64,000 nt of DNA from Rhodocytophaga rosea (GTDB lineage Bacteria; Bacteroidota; Bacteroidia; Cytophagales; 172606-1), in assembly GCF_010119975.1 (NCBI RefSeq), contig NZ_CP048222.1, positions 7,044,501 to 7,108,500 on the forward strand, written 5' to 3'. This document shows, piece after piece, positions 18,337 through 27,609 of the stretch; positions within the stretch are counted from its first letter, which is position 1, and every line of letters starts with the position of its first letter. The notes below the pieces were generated by a model. The model did no database searches. It saw only the letters and a list, made by a program, of their open reading frames with translations, and was not told the origin of the DNA. The translations under genes and the position numbers were made by a program.

Positions 18337-20757
18337 TTATTCATTCCGCAAACTTTTTATCGGATTGGCCAGCGCCGCTTTAATGGACTGAAAGCTTATG
18401 GTGAATAATGCCACCAGAATCGCAGCCAGCCCGGCCATCATAAACAGGGTAATATTTACATCAACGCGGTATTCAAAATCCTGCAGCCAGGTGTTCACCC
18501 CAACCCAGGCCAAAGGACTGGCAATGAGAATACCCAGAATTACCAGTTTCAGAAAGTCTTTGGAGAGCAGTAGTGTGATATTACCGACAGATGCGCCTAA
18601 AACTTTGCGGACCCCGATCTCCTTGGTACGCTGTTCAGCTGTGAAGGTAGCCAGGCCATATAAACCCAGGCAGGAAATAAAGATAGCAATGGCTGTCAGG
18701 TAAGTAATGGTTGTAAAAAAACGGTTGTCGGCTTCATATTGCTGGTTGAGCTGATCCTGGAGGAAAGCGTATTCGAAGGGCAGAGACTGATTGTGTTTTT
18801 TCCAGGACTGTTCTACACTAGCCAGCAGATTTTGCCAGTTCTCTGTTTTAGCATTTACTACTGCATATCCAAACCAACCAGGTTCTTCCAGCATAAAAGC
18901 CATGGGACGTATGGGTTCGTACAAAGATTCATAGTTAAAGTCTTTAATTACCCCTGTAACTTCCATGTTCCAGTCTTTGCCGTCCCAGCCGCTTTTTAAA
19001 TGCTTGCCTATAGCTTCGGAGGGTTGCCATCCCATTTGCCTGGCGGCTGCTTCATTAATCATCACACTCTTATATTTATCGGCAGCATAGCGGGCTTTAC
19101 TAAAAGAACGGCCAGCAATCACCTGATAGCCCATCGTCTCTACCAGGCCTGGTTCCACCACATTTATTTTACAATTGGTAGCTTCATCTTCACGTTTTCC
19201 TTCCGGAATAAAATTATTATCATACGCATAAAACTTTCCGGGATAACTGCTGGTTGCCGCCACTGAAACCACTCCAGCATCTGAGGAAATCTCATTCCGG
19301 AAACGCCCGTACACTTCACGGGCTTGTTTGGTGCGTAAGGGAATAATGATGCGCTGCTCTTTGCTGAATCCCAGGTTTTTATTCTGAATAAACTCCAGCT
19401 GGCTCAGCATGGTAATTGTTCCTACAATCAGGCAAACAGATACGACAAACTGGAACACCACCAGTCCTTTCCGTAGGAAGTTAGCGGCAAAATGATTAAC
19501 CATTAAGCCTTTTAATACTTTTATGGGCTGAAAACCTGATAAATAAAACGCCGGATAACTACCTGCCAATAATCCTGTAAATAAAGTAATACCGATAATA
19601 GCGGCGATGGTTGAAAAGTGCAGATCGCTGGCTATAGAAAGCTCTTTACTGGTAAGTTGATTAAAGACCGGCAAACAAAGCAGCGTTAAACCACAGGCAA
19701 TTACAATAGCAAAACACGACAATATGAGCGATTCACCCAGAAACTGTTTGATCAACGTAGAACGGTAGGCACCCAGTATTTTACGCATTCCTACTTCTTT
19801 GGCCCGTTTGCCAGACCTGGCCGTTGATAAATTCATAAAATTGATGCAGGCAATGAGCAAGACAAAGGCCGCAATAGACGACAAAATATAAATATAGACA
19901 ATGCCGCCATTGGCGCCGGATTCATGTTCCAGAGAAGAATACAGATGCAGGTCGGGGACAGATTGTAAGAAGTGAGATTTTGAAACACCGGCGGCCTTCA
20001 TTTTTTCTCCGGCATATTTTTCCAGAAAAGCCGGAAACTTGGCCTCCAGGGCTTTGCTCGATGCATCCGGACGAAGTTTGAGATAGGTATAGATAAAATT
20101 GCCGCCTACAAAATCTCTGGTAGCGTTAATGTATTCACCCAGGCCTGAACTATAAATTGAAGTAAAATACCGTGCATTAATGTGTGATTTCGTTTCTGGC
20201 TGGGCAAATACTCCGGTTACTTTATAATCTTGTTCATTGATGGTGATAATTTTATGAAGAGGATTCTCGCTGCCAAACATCTGTTGGGCCATCGTCTCAG
20301 AAAGTACTACAGTATTGGGTTCCTGTAAAGCGCTATTAGCTTTGCCTTGTAAAAAAGTATAGGCGAAAATGCTGAAAAAAGTAGAATCAGCCAGATACCC
20401 ATCGGTTTCAAAATAGGTATTGTTATTATAGACCACTACTTGTTTTTGCTGGTCGGGAGAGCCTACCAGCCGGGTAACCTGCTCGATTTCTGGATATTCC
20501 TGTTTGAGCGTAAAAGCCAGCGGACCAGGCGAAGTAGCCATTCTGGATGGATCTCCCCCCATTTTCAGTACAGTAGCCACCCGGTAAATAGAATATGCTT
20601 CCGGATGATGTTTGTCATAACTGCGTTCATCCTGAATGTAGAGAATAGTCAGCAGGCAACAGGTAATTCCAATGGCCAGTCCGGAAATGTTAATCAGGGA
20701 ATATACCTTGTTTTTGAAGATATTCCGGAAGGTGATTTTTAAATAATTTTCTAACAT
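18337..20757 (-). CDS. FtsX/MacB-like ABC transporter permease, array member 6
   Basis: An 806-residue two-repeat permease starting MLENYLKITFRNIFKNK. The first helix is at about 20-40. First loop GKRAKEVGMRKILGAY leads into the QFLGES segment. The middle helix (FLRKGLVVFQFVVSVCLIVGT) precedes the second periplasmic domain. Second loop is EQRTKEIGVRKVLGAS, and the end is ANPIKSLRNE. It is the first permease after the DUF4097 gene (213 bp gap) in the unit controlled by the 21939 promoter. The large gap before it holds a long GTCTGG element with two right arms. Confidence 0.93.
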   Translation of the reverse strand: MLENYLKITFRNIFKNKVYSLINISGLAIGITCCLLTILYIQDERSYDKHHPEAYSIYRVATVLKMGGDPSRMATSPGPLAFTLKQEYPEIEQVTRLVGSPDQQKQVVVYNNNTYFETDGYLADSTFFSIFAYTFLQGKANSALQEPNTVVLSETMAQQMFGSENPLHKIITINEQDYKVTGVFAQPETKSHINARYFTSIYSSGLGEYINATRDFVGGNFIYTYLKLRPDASSKALEAKFPAFLEKYAGEKMKAAGVSKSHFLQSVPDLHLYSSLEHESGANGGIVYIYILSSIAAFVLLIACINFMNLSTARSGKRAKEVGMRKILGAYRSTLIKQFLGESLILSCFAIVIACGLTLLCLPVFNQLTSKELSIASDLHFSTIAAIIGITLFTGLLAGSYPAFYLSGFQPIKVLKGLMVNHFAANFLRKGLVVFQFVVSVCLIVGTITMLSQLEFIQNKNLGFSKEQRIIIPLRTKQAREVYGRFRNEISSDAGVVSVAATSSYPGKFYAYDNNFIPEGKREDEATNCKINVVEPGLVETMGYQVIAGRSFSKARYAADKYKSVMINEAAARQMGWQPSEAIGKHLKSGWDGKDWNMEVTGVIKDFNYESLYEPIRPMAFMLEEPGWFGYAVVNAKTENWQNLLASVEQSWKKHNQSLPFEYAFLQDQLNQQYEADNRFFTTITYLTAIAIFISCLGLYGLATFTAEQRTKEIGVRKVLGASVGNITLLLSKDFLKLVILGILIASPLAWVGVNTWLQDFEYRVDVNITLFMMAGLAAILVALFTISFQSIKAALANPIKSLRNE

Positions 20758-20782
20758 AAAACGAATAGTAGTGTATATGATG

Positions 20783-20965
20783 GTCTGGAACCGGGATTAC
20801 GCAGATTAAGGGATTAAAAAGATTATTCATCTGGAACCTTAATTTATTAGATGGTAATGATCCAGCGGGTTAATTTTTGCAAGTATGCTTATATGTCATT
20901 TTTCATCCTGCAAATCTCTGAATCCGAAAAATCCAGGTTCCAGACAAATAATCCTGGTTGCAGAC
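20783..20965. repeat. GTCTGG inverted-repeat element (long copy, two right arms)
   Basis: Left arm GTCTGGAACCGGGATTACG at 20783. A first right arm (AATCCAGGTTCCAGAC) ends at 20945 and a second, mutated one (CCTGGTTGCAGAC) ends at 20965. A second left-like block (ATCTGGAACCTTAATTTA) begins near 20829, so this may be two nested copies. It lies 5 bp after the DUF4097 stop codon. Confidence 0.7.
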
Positions 20966-20970
20966 AATGT

Positions 20971-21894
20971 TTAGTTCATTCTGATATTTCCGCCAGAAGT
21001 AGATATTTTTACTGGAATGCCACCTCCATTGGTTGAACCCTGAATCCGGTCGGTTTCATGGGAGCCTTTGAAATTTTCAACACGGGCGTTTATCCGGTCG
21101 GCTTTGATGTCATAATCGAGGCCTTTATTGGTGGGGAAATCCGCATGGATATTTCCGCCACTGGTGGTAAGCGTGAGATATTTGCCTAATTCTTTAATGT
21201 TTGCGCTGATGTTACCCCCGGCTGTCTGGCCTTTTACACTACCGGATACATTGTCAAAATGAAGGTTTCCGCCGGCTGTTTGTACCTGAAACTCACCACT
21301 GGCATCGCCTATATTGATATTGCCGCCACTGCAGGATACGGCTATTTTACCATTGTACTGCTTTACACCAATATTTCCTCCGGTACAATCTACATCGGCA
21401 TCACCCTTGATCTCATCCAGTGATATGTTTCCGCCGGTCGTTTTTACAGATTGCCGGCCAGTTACATCAGCTAATGAGATGTTGCCACCAGTAGCTTGTA
21501 ATTTGGTTTGTACTTGAGTGGGTACAAATAGTTTAAAAGAAATGCTAAGCCCTTCATCTTCCCAATCCATATTTTTTGATTTGGGAGTAACTTTAATAGC
21601 TAATTTGTTGCCACTCTGAGAAATATCCACCAGATAGTTTGCCAGTCTTTCTTTGATGTCTTCATTTGAAAGTTTGCGTTTCCACTGAGGATTCCTTACA
21701 TACATTTCAACTTTTGCCTGCCCAGTCTGGCCACCTTTTACTTCAATATTTCCACCCACCGTTTCTACGGTTACTTCTGAGCCGGAAGGTAAAGTGAATT
21801 GTTTTACCTCATAGGGCGTATCATTCTGCTGCTGCGCAAATGTGTACAGAGAAAAGCTGAATAGTAAAGCAAAAAGAATATATATGGTTTTCAT
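20971..21894 (-). CDS. DUF4097 family beta-strand repeat protein, exported
   Basis: About 307 residues. It begins with a signal peptide (MKTIYILFALLFSFSLYTFAQ). A beta-rich body follows, in which the motif GGNI recurs about nine times at intervals of roughly 18-25 residues (e.g. TTGGNISL, CTGGNIGV, CSGGNINI, TAGGNLHF, TSGGNIHA). This is the DUF4097 pattern, thought to form a right-handed beta-solenoid like bacterial adhesin domains. The start at 21894 is preferred over the in-frame ATG at 21933: it starts directly with the signal peptide, and the predicted sigma-54 transcript begins near 21927, downstream of the longer start. First gene of the second-lowest unit, followed by four permeases. 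Function unknown; an envelope or periplasmic role linked to the permeases is inferred. Confidence 0.9.
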   Translation of the reverse strand: MKTIYILFALLFSFSLYTFAQQQNDTPYEVKQFTLPSGSEVTVETVGGNIEVKGGQTGQAKVEMYVRNPQWKRKLSNEDIKERLANYLVDISQSGNKLAIKVTPKSKNMDWEDEGLSISFKLFVPTQVQTKLQATGGNISLADVTGRQSVKTTGGNISLDEIKGDADVDCTGGNIGVKQYNGKIAVSCSGGNINIGDASGEFQVQTAGGNLHFDNVSGSVKGQTAGGNISANIKELGKYLTLTTSGGNIHADFPTNKGLDYDIKADRINARVENFKGSHETDRIQGSTNGGGIPVKISTSGGNIRMN

Positions 21895-21938
21895 ACAAAT
21901 AGGATGATTGTGATGGTTATATGCGTATGCCATCTGTT

Positions 21939-21953
21939 ACAACAAACCTGCCT
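21939..21953 (-). promoter_or_regulatory. Sigma-54-like -24/-12 promoter of the DUF4097 - permease 6-5-4-3 unit
   Basis: The minus-strand sequence AGGCAGGTTTGTTGT has GG at 21952-21951 and TTG ending at 21940, the spacing of sigma-54 promoters. The transcript would start near 21927, about 33 bases before the signal-peptide ATG. Confidence 0.65.
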
Positions 21954-22020
21954 TGAATGATAATGTGCTGACTATTAGATGAATATATTTGTTTTCTTGT
22001 GCAATTTTCTGCAATAAAAA

Positions 22021-22057
22021 TGTCCGGAAACGGACACTTTGCGTACGCTTCCGGACA
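22021..22057 (-). promoter_or_regulatory. Palindromic upstream activating site (copy 2)
   Basis: A 37 bp palindrome with outer arms TGTCCGGAA and TTCCGGACA. The inner arms CGGAC/GTACG have one mismatch. The centre is 100 bp upstream of the -12 element at 21939. Here the outer stem is two pairs longer than in copy 1. Confidence 0.75.
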
Positions 22058-22236
22058 AGTTATGAAACCAGTATCTGTCGGAGTTTTAGGATGAACAGGA
22101 TTTATCAGTTGTTCCATGAATGCATGTCAAAAAAATTTGTACAGAAAATAATCCTATAAATCCCATAATCCGTGTGATCCCGGTTCCTGCCGAATATTAT
22201 TCATCCTTTCATCCTACGAATCCTAATTCAGAATCA
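22058..22236. other. Spacer between permease 7 and the palindrome, with a worn repeat
   Basis: Contains AATCC units and a degraded right arm (GATCCCGGTTCCTGCC, about 22175-22190) of the GTCTGG family, plus short ATCCT repeats. No gene seen. Confidence 0.5.
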
Positions 22237-24645
22237 TTACTCATTCCGTAAGCTCTTTATTGGATTAGCCAGCGCCGCTTTAATAGACTGAAAACTGACG
22301 GTACCTAACGCAATCAGCAGGGCAACAACTCCTGCGATTACAAATACCCACAGGTTCATATCGATCCGGTATGCAAAATCTTCCAGCCAGCTGCTCATGG
22401 CCCACCAGGCCACCGGACTGGCAATAATAAAGGCAATAAAAACCAGCTTGAGAAAATCTTTAGACAGCAGCGTAGTAATGTGGAAGGTTGAAGCGCCCAG
22501 CACTTTCCGTATGCCGATTTCTCTGGTCCTTTTTTGTGCCGTAAACGCCGCCAGACCAAATAAACCCAGGCAGGCAATCAGAATAGCCAGCCCGGCCAGA
22601 ATACTCATTACCAGGCTTACTTGTTTATCGGATTGATATAATTTGCCAAAGTGCTCATCCAGAAATGTATATTCAAAGAATAAATCAGGCACCATCCGGT
22701 TCCAGACACCGGAGATATGTTGAATCGCTTCCTGCGAACGGCTGGCCTCTATCCGTACTGACATTTCACTATAGCCCCAATCTTTGCGCACATTCATTGT
22801 AAGGGTTTCAATCTTGTGGTGCAGCGAATTAAAGTTGAAATCTTTGGCAACGCCAATAATAGTACCCAGGGAATCTTCCCAGCCAAAGGCAAAGGGTTTC
22901 CCAACCAATGAAGCAAAGGAGGCATCCGGCGTATCTTTCAGGAGTTCCCTGGCCATGGTTTCATTAATGATATAGGATTTGCCATTATCCGCCGCATAGT
23001 CTCTTGAAAAATTCCGGCCTTCTGCCAGCTGAATATTGTAAAAGCTGAGATAATCAAAGTCTACCACTACCTGTGAGGTAGCCAATTCCCGCAAGGGACC
23101 ATTTCCCTGAAATTTCACCCCGGTTTGATGCAGGTTGTTACCCAGCCGTTGGTTAGAGCCTGTAACGCCTGTGACGGCCGGATTCCGCAGTAATTCCTCT
23201 TTGAGAGTTTCATATTTCTGGTTGGCGATGCGGCTCATGGGAATGGTAATTACTTGTTGCCGGTTGAAGCCTGTTTGCCGGTTTTGCATATAACGGAGCT
23301 GCTGGGTAGCCAGTACCGTCCCAATGATCAGAATAATAGCAGCGGCAAACTGACCCACCACCAGGAAATTACGCAGGGTAGCTTTCCCAGCCACTCCCTG
23401 AATACTTCCTTTCAGGACTTTGGATGGTTCAAAAGTTGATAAAAATACCGCCGGATAAATGCCAGATAATACACCTACTATAATGGCTACACCTAGCAGG
23501 GCAAGTATAGTAAGTGGCTGGCTGAACAAAGGCAGGTAGAGTTCCCGTTCGCTTAAATTCCGCACAAAAGGCAGGGAAATTTCTACGATTATTATAGCCA
23601 GAAGGAGTGCTACCAGGGTAAGTAATACCGATTCACCGATAAACTGCCTGGCAATCTGAAAGCGGTAGGCTCCTACTGATTTCCGGATGCCTACTTCTTT
23701 GGCCCGTCCGGCCGATTGAGCGGTAGACAGGTTAACAAAATTAATACTGGCAATGGTAAGCACCAGCAGGGCTAATATTGAAAAGATATACGTGTATTTT
23801 CCGTCAAATTTTTGAAAATTATGGTAATCATGGGTAATGTCTACAGAGCCGGCATGTACTTCTTTCAGCGGTTGTAAAAACAACTTATAACTTTTGCGGT
23901 TGTCTTCTGACATGTACTTGGCTAAAAAGTCAGGAAATTTTTTTTCCAGGGCAGCTACATTGGTGTTTTCGGCCAGCTGCAGGTAGGAAACCAGCCAGTT
24001 TCCACCCCAGTTTTTCATCATATCCTCATTATGGATGGTACTGAACGAGCGTAAGCCATCGAATTGCAAATGAGAGTTTTTACCGATGTTTTTCAGAATA
24101 CCTGTTACCTTGAAGTTAAGCGTATCCCGGCCATAAGAAATCAGAGTTTTTCCCAATGGGTTTTCTTTTCCAAATAACTTTCCGGCGCTTTCTTCTGTCA
24201 GAACGATACTGTTAGGCTCTTTCAAAGCAATCATCCGTTCACCGGAAAGGAGTTCAAAATCGAACATTTGCAGAAAAGAAGAATCTGCCCAAAAGATTTT
24301 GGGAATATATACCTTTTGTTCTCCATATACCAAAGGCACTTTTTCATTGGCATTAATATGAGTCGCATTCACTACTTCCGGATAATCATTCTGCAAGGCA
24401 GAGATCATCGGGTACATAGACAAGGCCACATTCTGAGGTGCTACCATTCCCTCAAATTGTTGTACTTCATCCAGTCGGTAAATATTTTTCTTGTGAATGC
24501 TGTCAAAACTCAATTCATAGCCAACAAACAGCATAATCACCAGAAAGGCAGCCATACCGATTGCCAGACCAAAAATATTAATAAAGGTAAATCCCTTATG
24601 CCGGAGCATATTCCGCAAGGCAATGGTCATATAATTTTTGAACAT
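22237..24645 (-). CDS. FtsX/MacB-like ABC transporter permease, array member 7
   Basis: An 802-residue two-repeat permease. The first loop reads GRAKEVGIRKSVGAY, preceded by NLSTAQSA, intermediate between the TAQAI and TARS forms. The second loop is QKRTREIGIRKVLGAS, with Arg replacing the usual Lys in TKE. The first periplasmic domain is a little shorter, because the loop after the first helix goes straight to HKKNIYRLDEV. C-terminal ANPIKSLRNE. It is the last gene of the five-permease unit that starts at 35038. The gap to permease 8 (384 bp) is much larger than the other gaps and contains an unusual GC-rich patch. Confidence 0.92.
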   Translation of the reverse strand: MFKNYMTIALRNMLRHKGFTFINIFGLAIGMAAFLVIMLFVGYELSFDSIHKKNIYRLDEVQQFEGMVAPQNVALSMYPMISALQNDYPEVVNATHINANEKVPLVYGEQKVYIPKIFWADSSFLQMFDFELLSGERMIALKEPNSIVLTEESAGKLFGKENPLGKTLISYGRDTLNFKVTGILKNIGKNSHLQFDGLRSFSTIHNEDMMKNWGGNWLVSYLQLAENTNVAALEKKFPDFLAKYMSEDNRKSYKLFLQPLKEVHAGSVDITHDYHNFQKFDGKYTYIFSILALLVLTIASINFVNLSTAQSAGRAKEVGIRKSVGAYRFQIARQFIGESVLLTLVALLLAIIIVEISLPFVRNLSERELYLPLFSQPLTILALLGVAIIVGVLSGIYPAVFLSTFEPSKVLKGSIQGVAGKATLRNFLVVGQFAAAIILIIGTVLATQQLRYMQNRQTGFNRQQVITIPMSRIANQKYETLKEELLRNPAVTGVTGSNQRLGNNLHQTGVKFQGNGPLRELATSQVVVDFDYLSFYNIQLAEGRNFSRDYAADNGKSYIINETMARELLKDTPDASFASLVGKPFAFGWEDSLGTIIGVAKDFNFNSLHHKIETLTMNVRKDWGYSEMSVRIEASRSQEAIQHISGVWNRMVPDLFFEYTFLDEHFGKLYQSDKQVSLVMSILAGLAILIACLGLFGLAAFTAQKRTREIGIRKVLGASTFHITTLLSKDFLKLVFIAFIIASPVAWWAMSSWLEDFAYRIDMNLWVFVIAGVVALLIALGTVSFQSIKAALANPIKSLRNE

Positions 24646-24904
24646 AGGATGAAGGAGTAGAAGTGAGTTTGTAAAATATAGAAAGTCAGATAACTACTAA
24701 AATAAAAGTAAGAATTTGGATTAGCTCAATCATAATGCGAATAAGCTTTTCTCCTCCTGGGCCGGAGGGCCACGCTTTCGCATCCGTCCCTCTATACAAC
24801 CCACTCATGGCCGGTGCTGACCCAAAGGTCGTATCAGGTGACTCCTGCAAAAGCTGTGATTGGTAAACAAGTAATGTAATTTTTATGTTTGAATAACTTA
24901 TCAA
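24646..24904. other. Intergenic region with a GC-rich, structured patch
   Basis: Most of the gap is AT-rich, but about 24740-24850 is clearly GC-rich and differs from every other spacer in the array. On the minus strand it can form CCTCC/GGAGG and GACC/GGTC stems and contains a GNRA-type ATGC-GAAA-GCGT hairpin. A 72-codon minus-strand frame (24686-24904) crosses it but is not convincing as a gene. It may be the remnant of a mobile element or a small structured RNA. Confidence 0.45.
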
Positions 24905-25029
24905 TTCCAGGATTAAATAGATTCAGAGATTCGCACTAAAACATCCTGCTCATCCCATAATCCACTAAATCCAGGTTCCAGACAAATAACCTGTTTATCA
25001 GATAAATCTGTGTAATCCTGGTTCCAGAC
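24905..25029. repeat. GTCTGG-family element, two right arms
   Basis: Two right arms occur in tandem: AAATCCAGGTTCCAGAC ending at 24983 and GTAATCCTGGTTCCAGAC ending at 25029, the latter touching the TAA stop of permease 8. The left arm is worn (TTCCAGGATTAAATAGATT near 24904). Confidence 0.65.
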
Positions 25030-27459
25030 TTATTCATTTCTCAGACTTTTGACCGGATTGCTCAGCGCTGCCTTAATGGATTGGAAACTTATGGTAAACA
25101 AGGCAATCAATACGGCTACAAGTCCGGCCATAGCAAACACCCACCAGTCCATGTCGATTCGATAGGCAAAATCCTCGAGCCAGCTACTCATGGCATACCA
25201 CGCCAGGGGAACAGCAATCACTAAAGAGAGTAATACCAGTTTGAGAAAATCTTTCGATAATAGGAATACAATGCCTGGCACCGAAGCGCCCAATACTTTG
25301 CGGATGCCTATTTCTTTGGAACGTTGTCCGGCGGTAAAGGAAGCCAGGCCAAATAAACCCAGGCAGGCGATGAAGATAGAAAGCAGTGTGAACGTGATAA
25401 ATACCTTACTGAATATCTGCTCCGATTCATACTTCCGGGCAAACTGTTCGTCGAGGAAGGTATATTCAAAAGGCCAGTTAGCATCCAGTTTGGTCCATTT
25501 ATTTTCCAGAAACGCTAGCGTAGCCTTCATATTCTCCGGACGGATCTTTACTACGATATCTTCAAATGCACTCGGATAGATGTGTAAAACCAGGGGTTCA
25601 ATCTTCTGATGAAGCGACTTATAATGAAAGTCTTTTACTACCCCAATTACTTTTCCCCGTTTCAGGCTGTCGGAAATGGTTGCATTATCCTGGTTCCATT
25701 TTTTCCAGTGAATTTCTTTGCCCAGGGCTTTTTCCGGTGTACCCCAGCCAAATTCTCTCACGGCAGTTTCATTGAGAATATATGCGCCTTCGACATCCCT
25801 GCCAAAGTCTTTGGAGAAATTCCGCCCGGCGGCCAGTTCCATGCCTAGTGTAGGAATGTAATCGTAATCTACCAGAAACATGTTGATGGTTGTGATATCT
25901 GAACCGCTGCCGGGAATAGTAATAGCATCTCCGGCAAAGAGGCTGCCTGGCAAACCATAGCAGGAAGTTGCTGCTGTGATATTGGGATTCTGTAATAATT
26001 CGGTTTTAATGCCTTCGAAATTGCGCCGCATATCCCCGTTTCGGATGGGCAACGAAACAAGCTGCTCTTTAGAAAATCCCAGATTGGTGTGTTGTATATA
26101 ATTGAGCTGCCTGAAAACAATGGCTGTTCCGATGATCAGCACGGTAGAAATGGCAAACTGAAGGACAACCAGCGTTTGCCGTAAAGTATAGCCACCCAGG
26201 CGGCTGCGAAGTTCTCCTTTCAGCACCCTCACCGGCTGAAAAGCTGACAGGAAAAAAGCAGGATAAAGCCCTGCCAGTAAACCTACTACCAGAATGAGTA
26301 CCAGTATACCAAGAATGGATAAGATATTGAACATTGGCAGCAATTGCAGATTTTTACTTGAGAAGTCGTTGAAGATGGGCAGGGTAACATACACCAGTAT
26401 AAAAGCCATACCCATCGCTATGCTCACCAGCAGGATGGATTCTCCAATGAACTGTGAGATGAGTTGTTTGCGGTTGGCACCTACCACTTTCCGTAGTCCT
26501 ACTTCTTTCGCCCGCTTTGTCGAACGTGCCGTAGACAGATTCATAAAATTAAAACAGGCGATCAGCAAGGCAAATAAAGCAATGGCAGAAAAGGCATATA
26601 CATACTGAATATCTCCCCGCTGGGCAATGTCAAATTCAAGGTGTGATGATTGCAGGTGAACGTCTTTCAGGGGCTGTATCTTAAAATTGTATCTGGTACC
26701 ACTTCTGGCAGTTTCGTCAGCGGTATAGGTGGTAATAAATTGTGGTAGTTTGGCTTCCAGGCTGGCAATATCATACTTTTCCTGCACCAGGATATAGGTA
26801 AAAAACTGATGCCATACCCAGTTAGAAAGCCGTTCCTGTCCTACAAAATCCCGTAACAGATTAAAATTTCCCAGGCAGTTAATTTTAAGATGCGTGTGCA
26901 TGGGTAAGTCTTTCATGACACCGGTAACCGTAAATTTCAGTTCGCCAGATACCGTTACTACCTTGCCCAATGGATCTTCTGTTCCGAAGTATTTTTTAGC
27001 AGTGCTTTCTGTGATAATCAGGGAAAACTTTTCTTTCAAGGCTGTTTGCGGATTTCCTTTTACCAGGGGCAAAGTGAAAATTTCCAGGGCAGAAGAGTCA
27101 GCAAGCAGAAAATCCGGTTCAAAGAATTTTTTGTCTTCATATACCACCAGCGGCGAACGCATATCAAAAAAACGGGCGGTTTTTTGCACTTCCGGGTAAT
27201 CTTTCACCAGGGCAGGACCTAATGCCGGTGGCGTCATGGCGGTAAAATCTGCGCCATTTTCCCGGATGCGGTTATTGTTCAGCCGGTAAATGCGATCACC
27301 TTTGCTGTGAAAAGTATCATAGCGGAATTCATCCTGCACAAACAGAAAGATGGTGATACAGCAGGCTAATCCTAAAGCTAAACCCAGAATGTTAATAAAG
27401 GAAAATACTTTGTGGCGGGAGAGGTTGCGTAGGGCAACCGTTATATAATTTTTGATCAT
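25030..27459 (-). CDS. FtsX/MacB-like ABC transporter permease, array member 8
   Basis: An 809-residue two-repeat permease. N-terminal MIKNYITVALRNLSRHK, first helix about 22-42, then LFVQDEFRYDTFHSKGDRIYR. First loop TKRAKEVGLRKVVGAN is followed by QFIGES. The middle helix (LRQTLVVLQFAISTVLIIGTAIV) separates the halves. Second loop GQRSKEIGIRKVLGAS has Ser in place of Thr, and the end is SNPVKSLRNE. Fourth gene of its unit, 150 bp after permease 9. Closest by eye to members 9 and 13 in the N-terminal part. Confidence 0.93.
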   Translation of the reverse strand: MIKNYITVALRNLSRHKVFSFINILGLALGLACCITIFLFVQDEFRYDTFHSKGDRIYRLNNNRIRENGADFTAMTPPALGPALVKDYPEVQKTARFFDMRSPLVVYEDKKFFEPDFLLADSSALEIFTLPLVKGNPQTALKEKFSLIITESTAKKYFGTEDPLGKVVTVSGELKFTVTGVMKDLPMHTHLKINCLGNFNLLRDFVGQERLSNWVWHQFFTYILVQEKYDIASLEAKLPQFITTYTADETARSGTRYNFKIQPLKDVHLQSSHLEFDIAQRGDIQYVYAFSAIALFALLIACFNFMNLSTARSTKRAKEVGLRKVVGANRKQLISQFIGESILLVSIAMGMAFILVYVTLPIFNDFSSKNLQLLPMFNILSILGILVLILVVGLLAGLYPAFFLSAFQPVRVLKGELRSRLGGYTLRQTLVVLQFAISTVLIIGTAIVFRQLNYIQHTNLGFSKEQLVSLPIRNGDMRRNFEGIKTELLQNPNITAATSCYGLPGSLFAGDAITIPGSGSDITTINMFLVDYDYIPTLGMELAAGRNFSKDFGRDVEGAYILNETAVREFGWGTPEKALGKEIHWKKWNQDNATISDSLKRGKVIGVVKDFHYKSLHQKIEPLVLHIYPSAFEDIVVKIRPENMKATLAFLENKWTKLDANWPFEYTFLDEQFARKYESEQIFSKVFITFTLLSIFIACLGLFGLASFTAGQRSKEIGIRKVLGASVPGIVFLLSKDFLKLVLLSLVIAVPLAWYAMSSWLEDFAYRIDMDWWVFAMAGLVAVLIALFTISFQSIKAALSNPVKSLRNE

Positions 27460-27476
27460 AGGTCTGGGTTTAGTAT

Positions 27477-27571
27477 GTCTGGAACCTGGATTACACAGAT
27501 TTTGGAATTTATCGGATCAGATGAATTTACACTACCTCATCCTGTCAATCCTGAAAATCCATGTTCCAGAC
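27477..27571. repeat. GTCTGG inverted-repeat element
   Basis: Left arm GTCTGGAACCTGGATTACAC, right arm AATCCATGTTCCAGAC (one mismatch), arms about 60 bp apart, between permeases 9 and 8. It stops 38 bp short of the permease 9 stop codon. Confidence 0.7.
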
Positions 27572-27609
27572 AGTTAGGCACATCCGGTAACTCTGGTCCC
27601 TGAAAATGG

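Noticed and set aside
24686-24904. 72-codon minus-strand open frame between permeases 8 and 7
   Set aside because: It crosses from AT-rich spacer into the GC-rich patch, its composition changes abruptly, there is no start signal, and the patch is better described as a structured or repeat segment.
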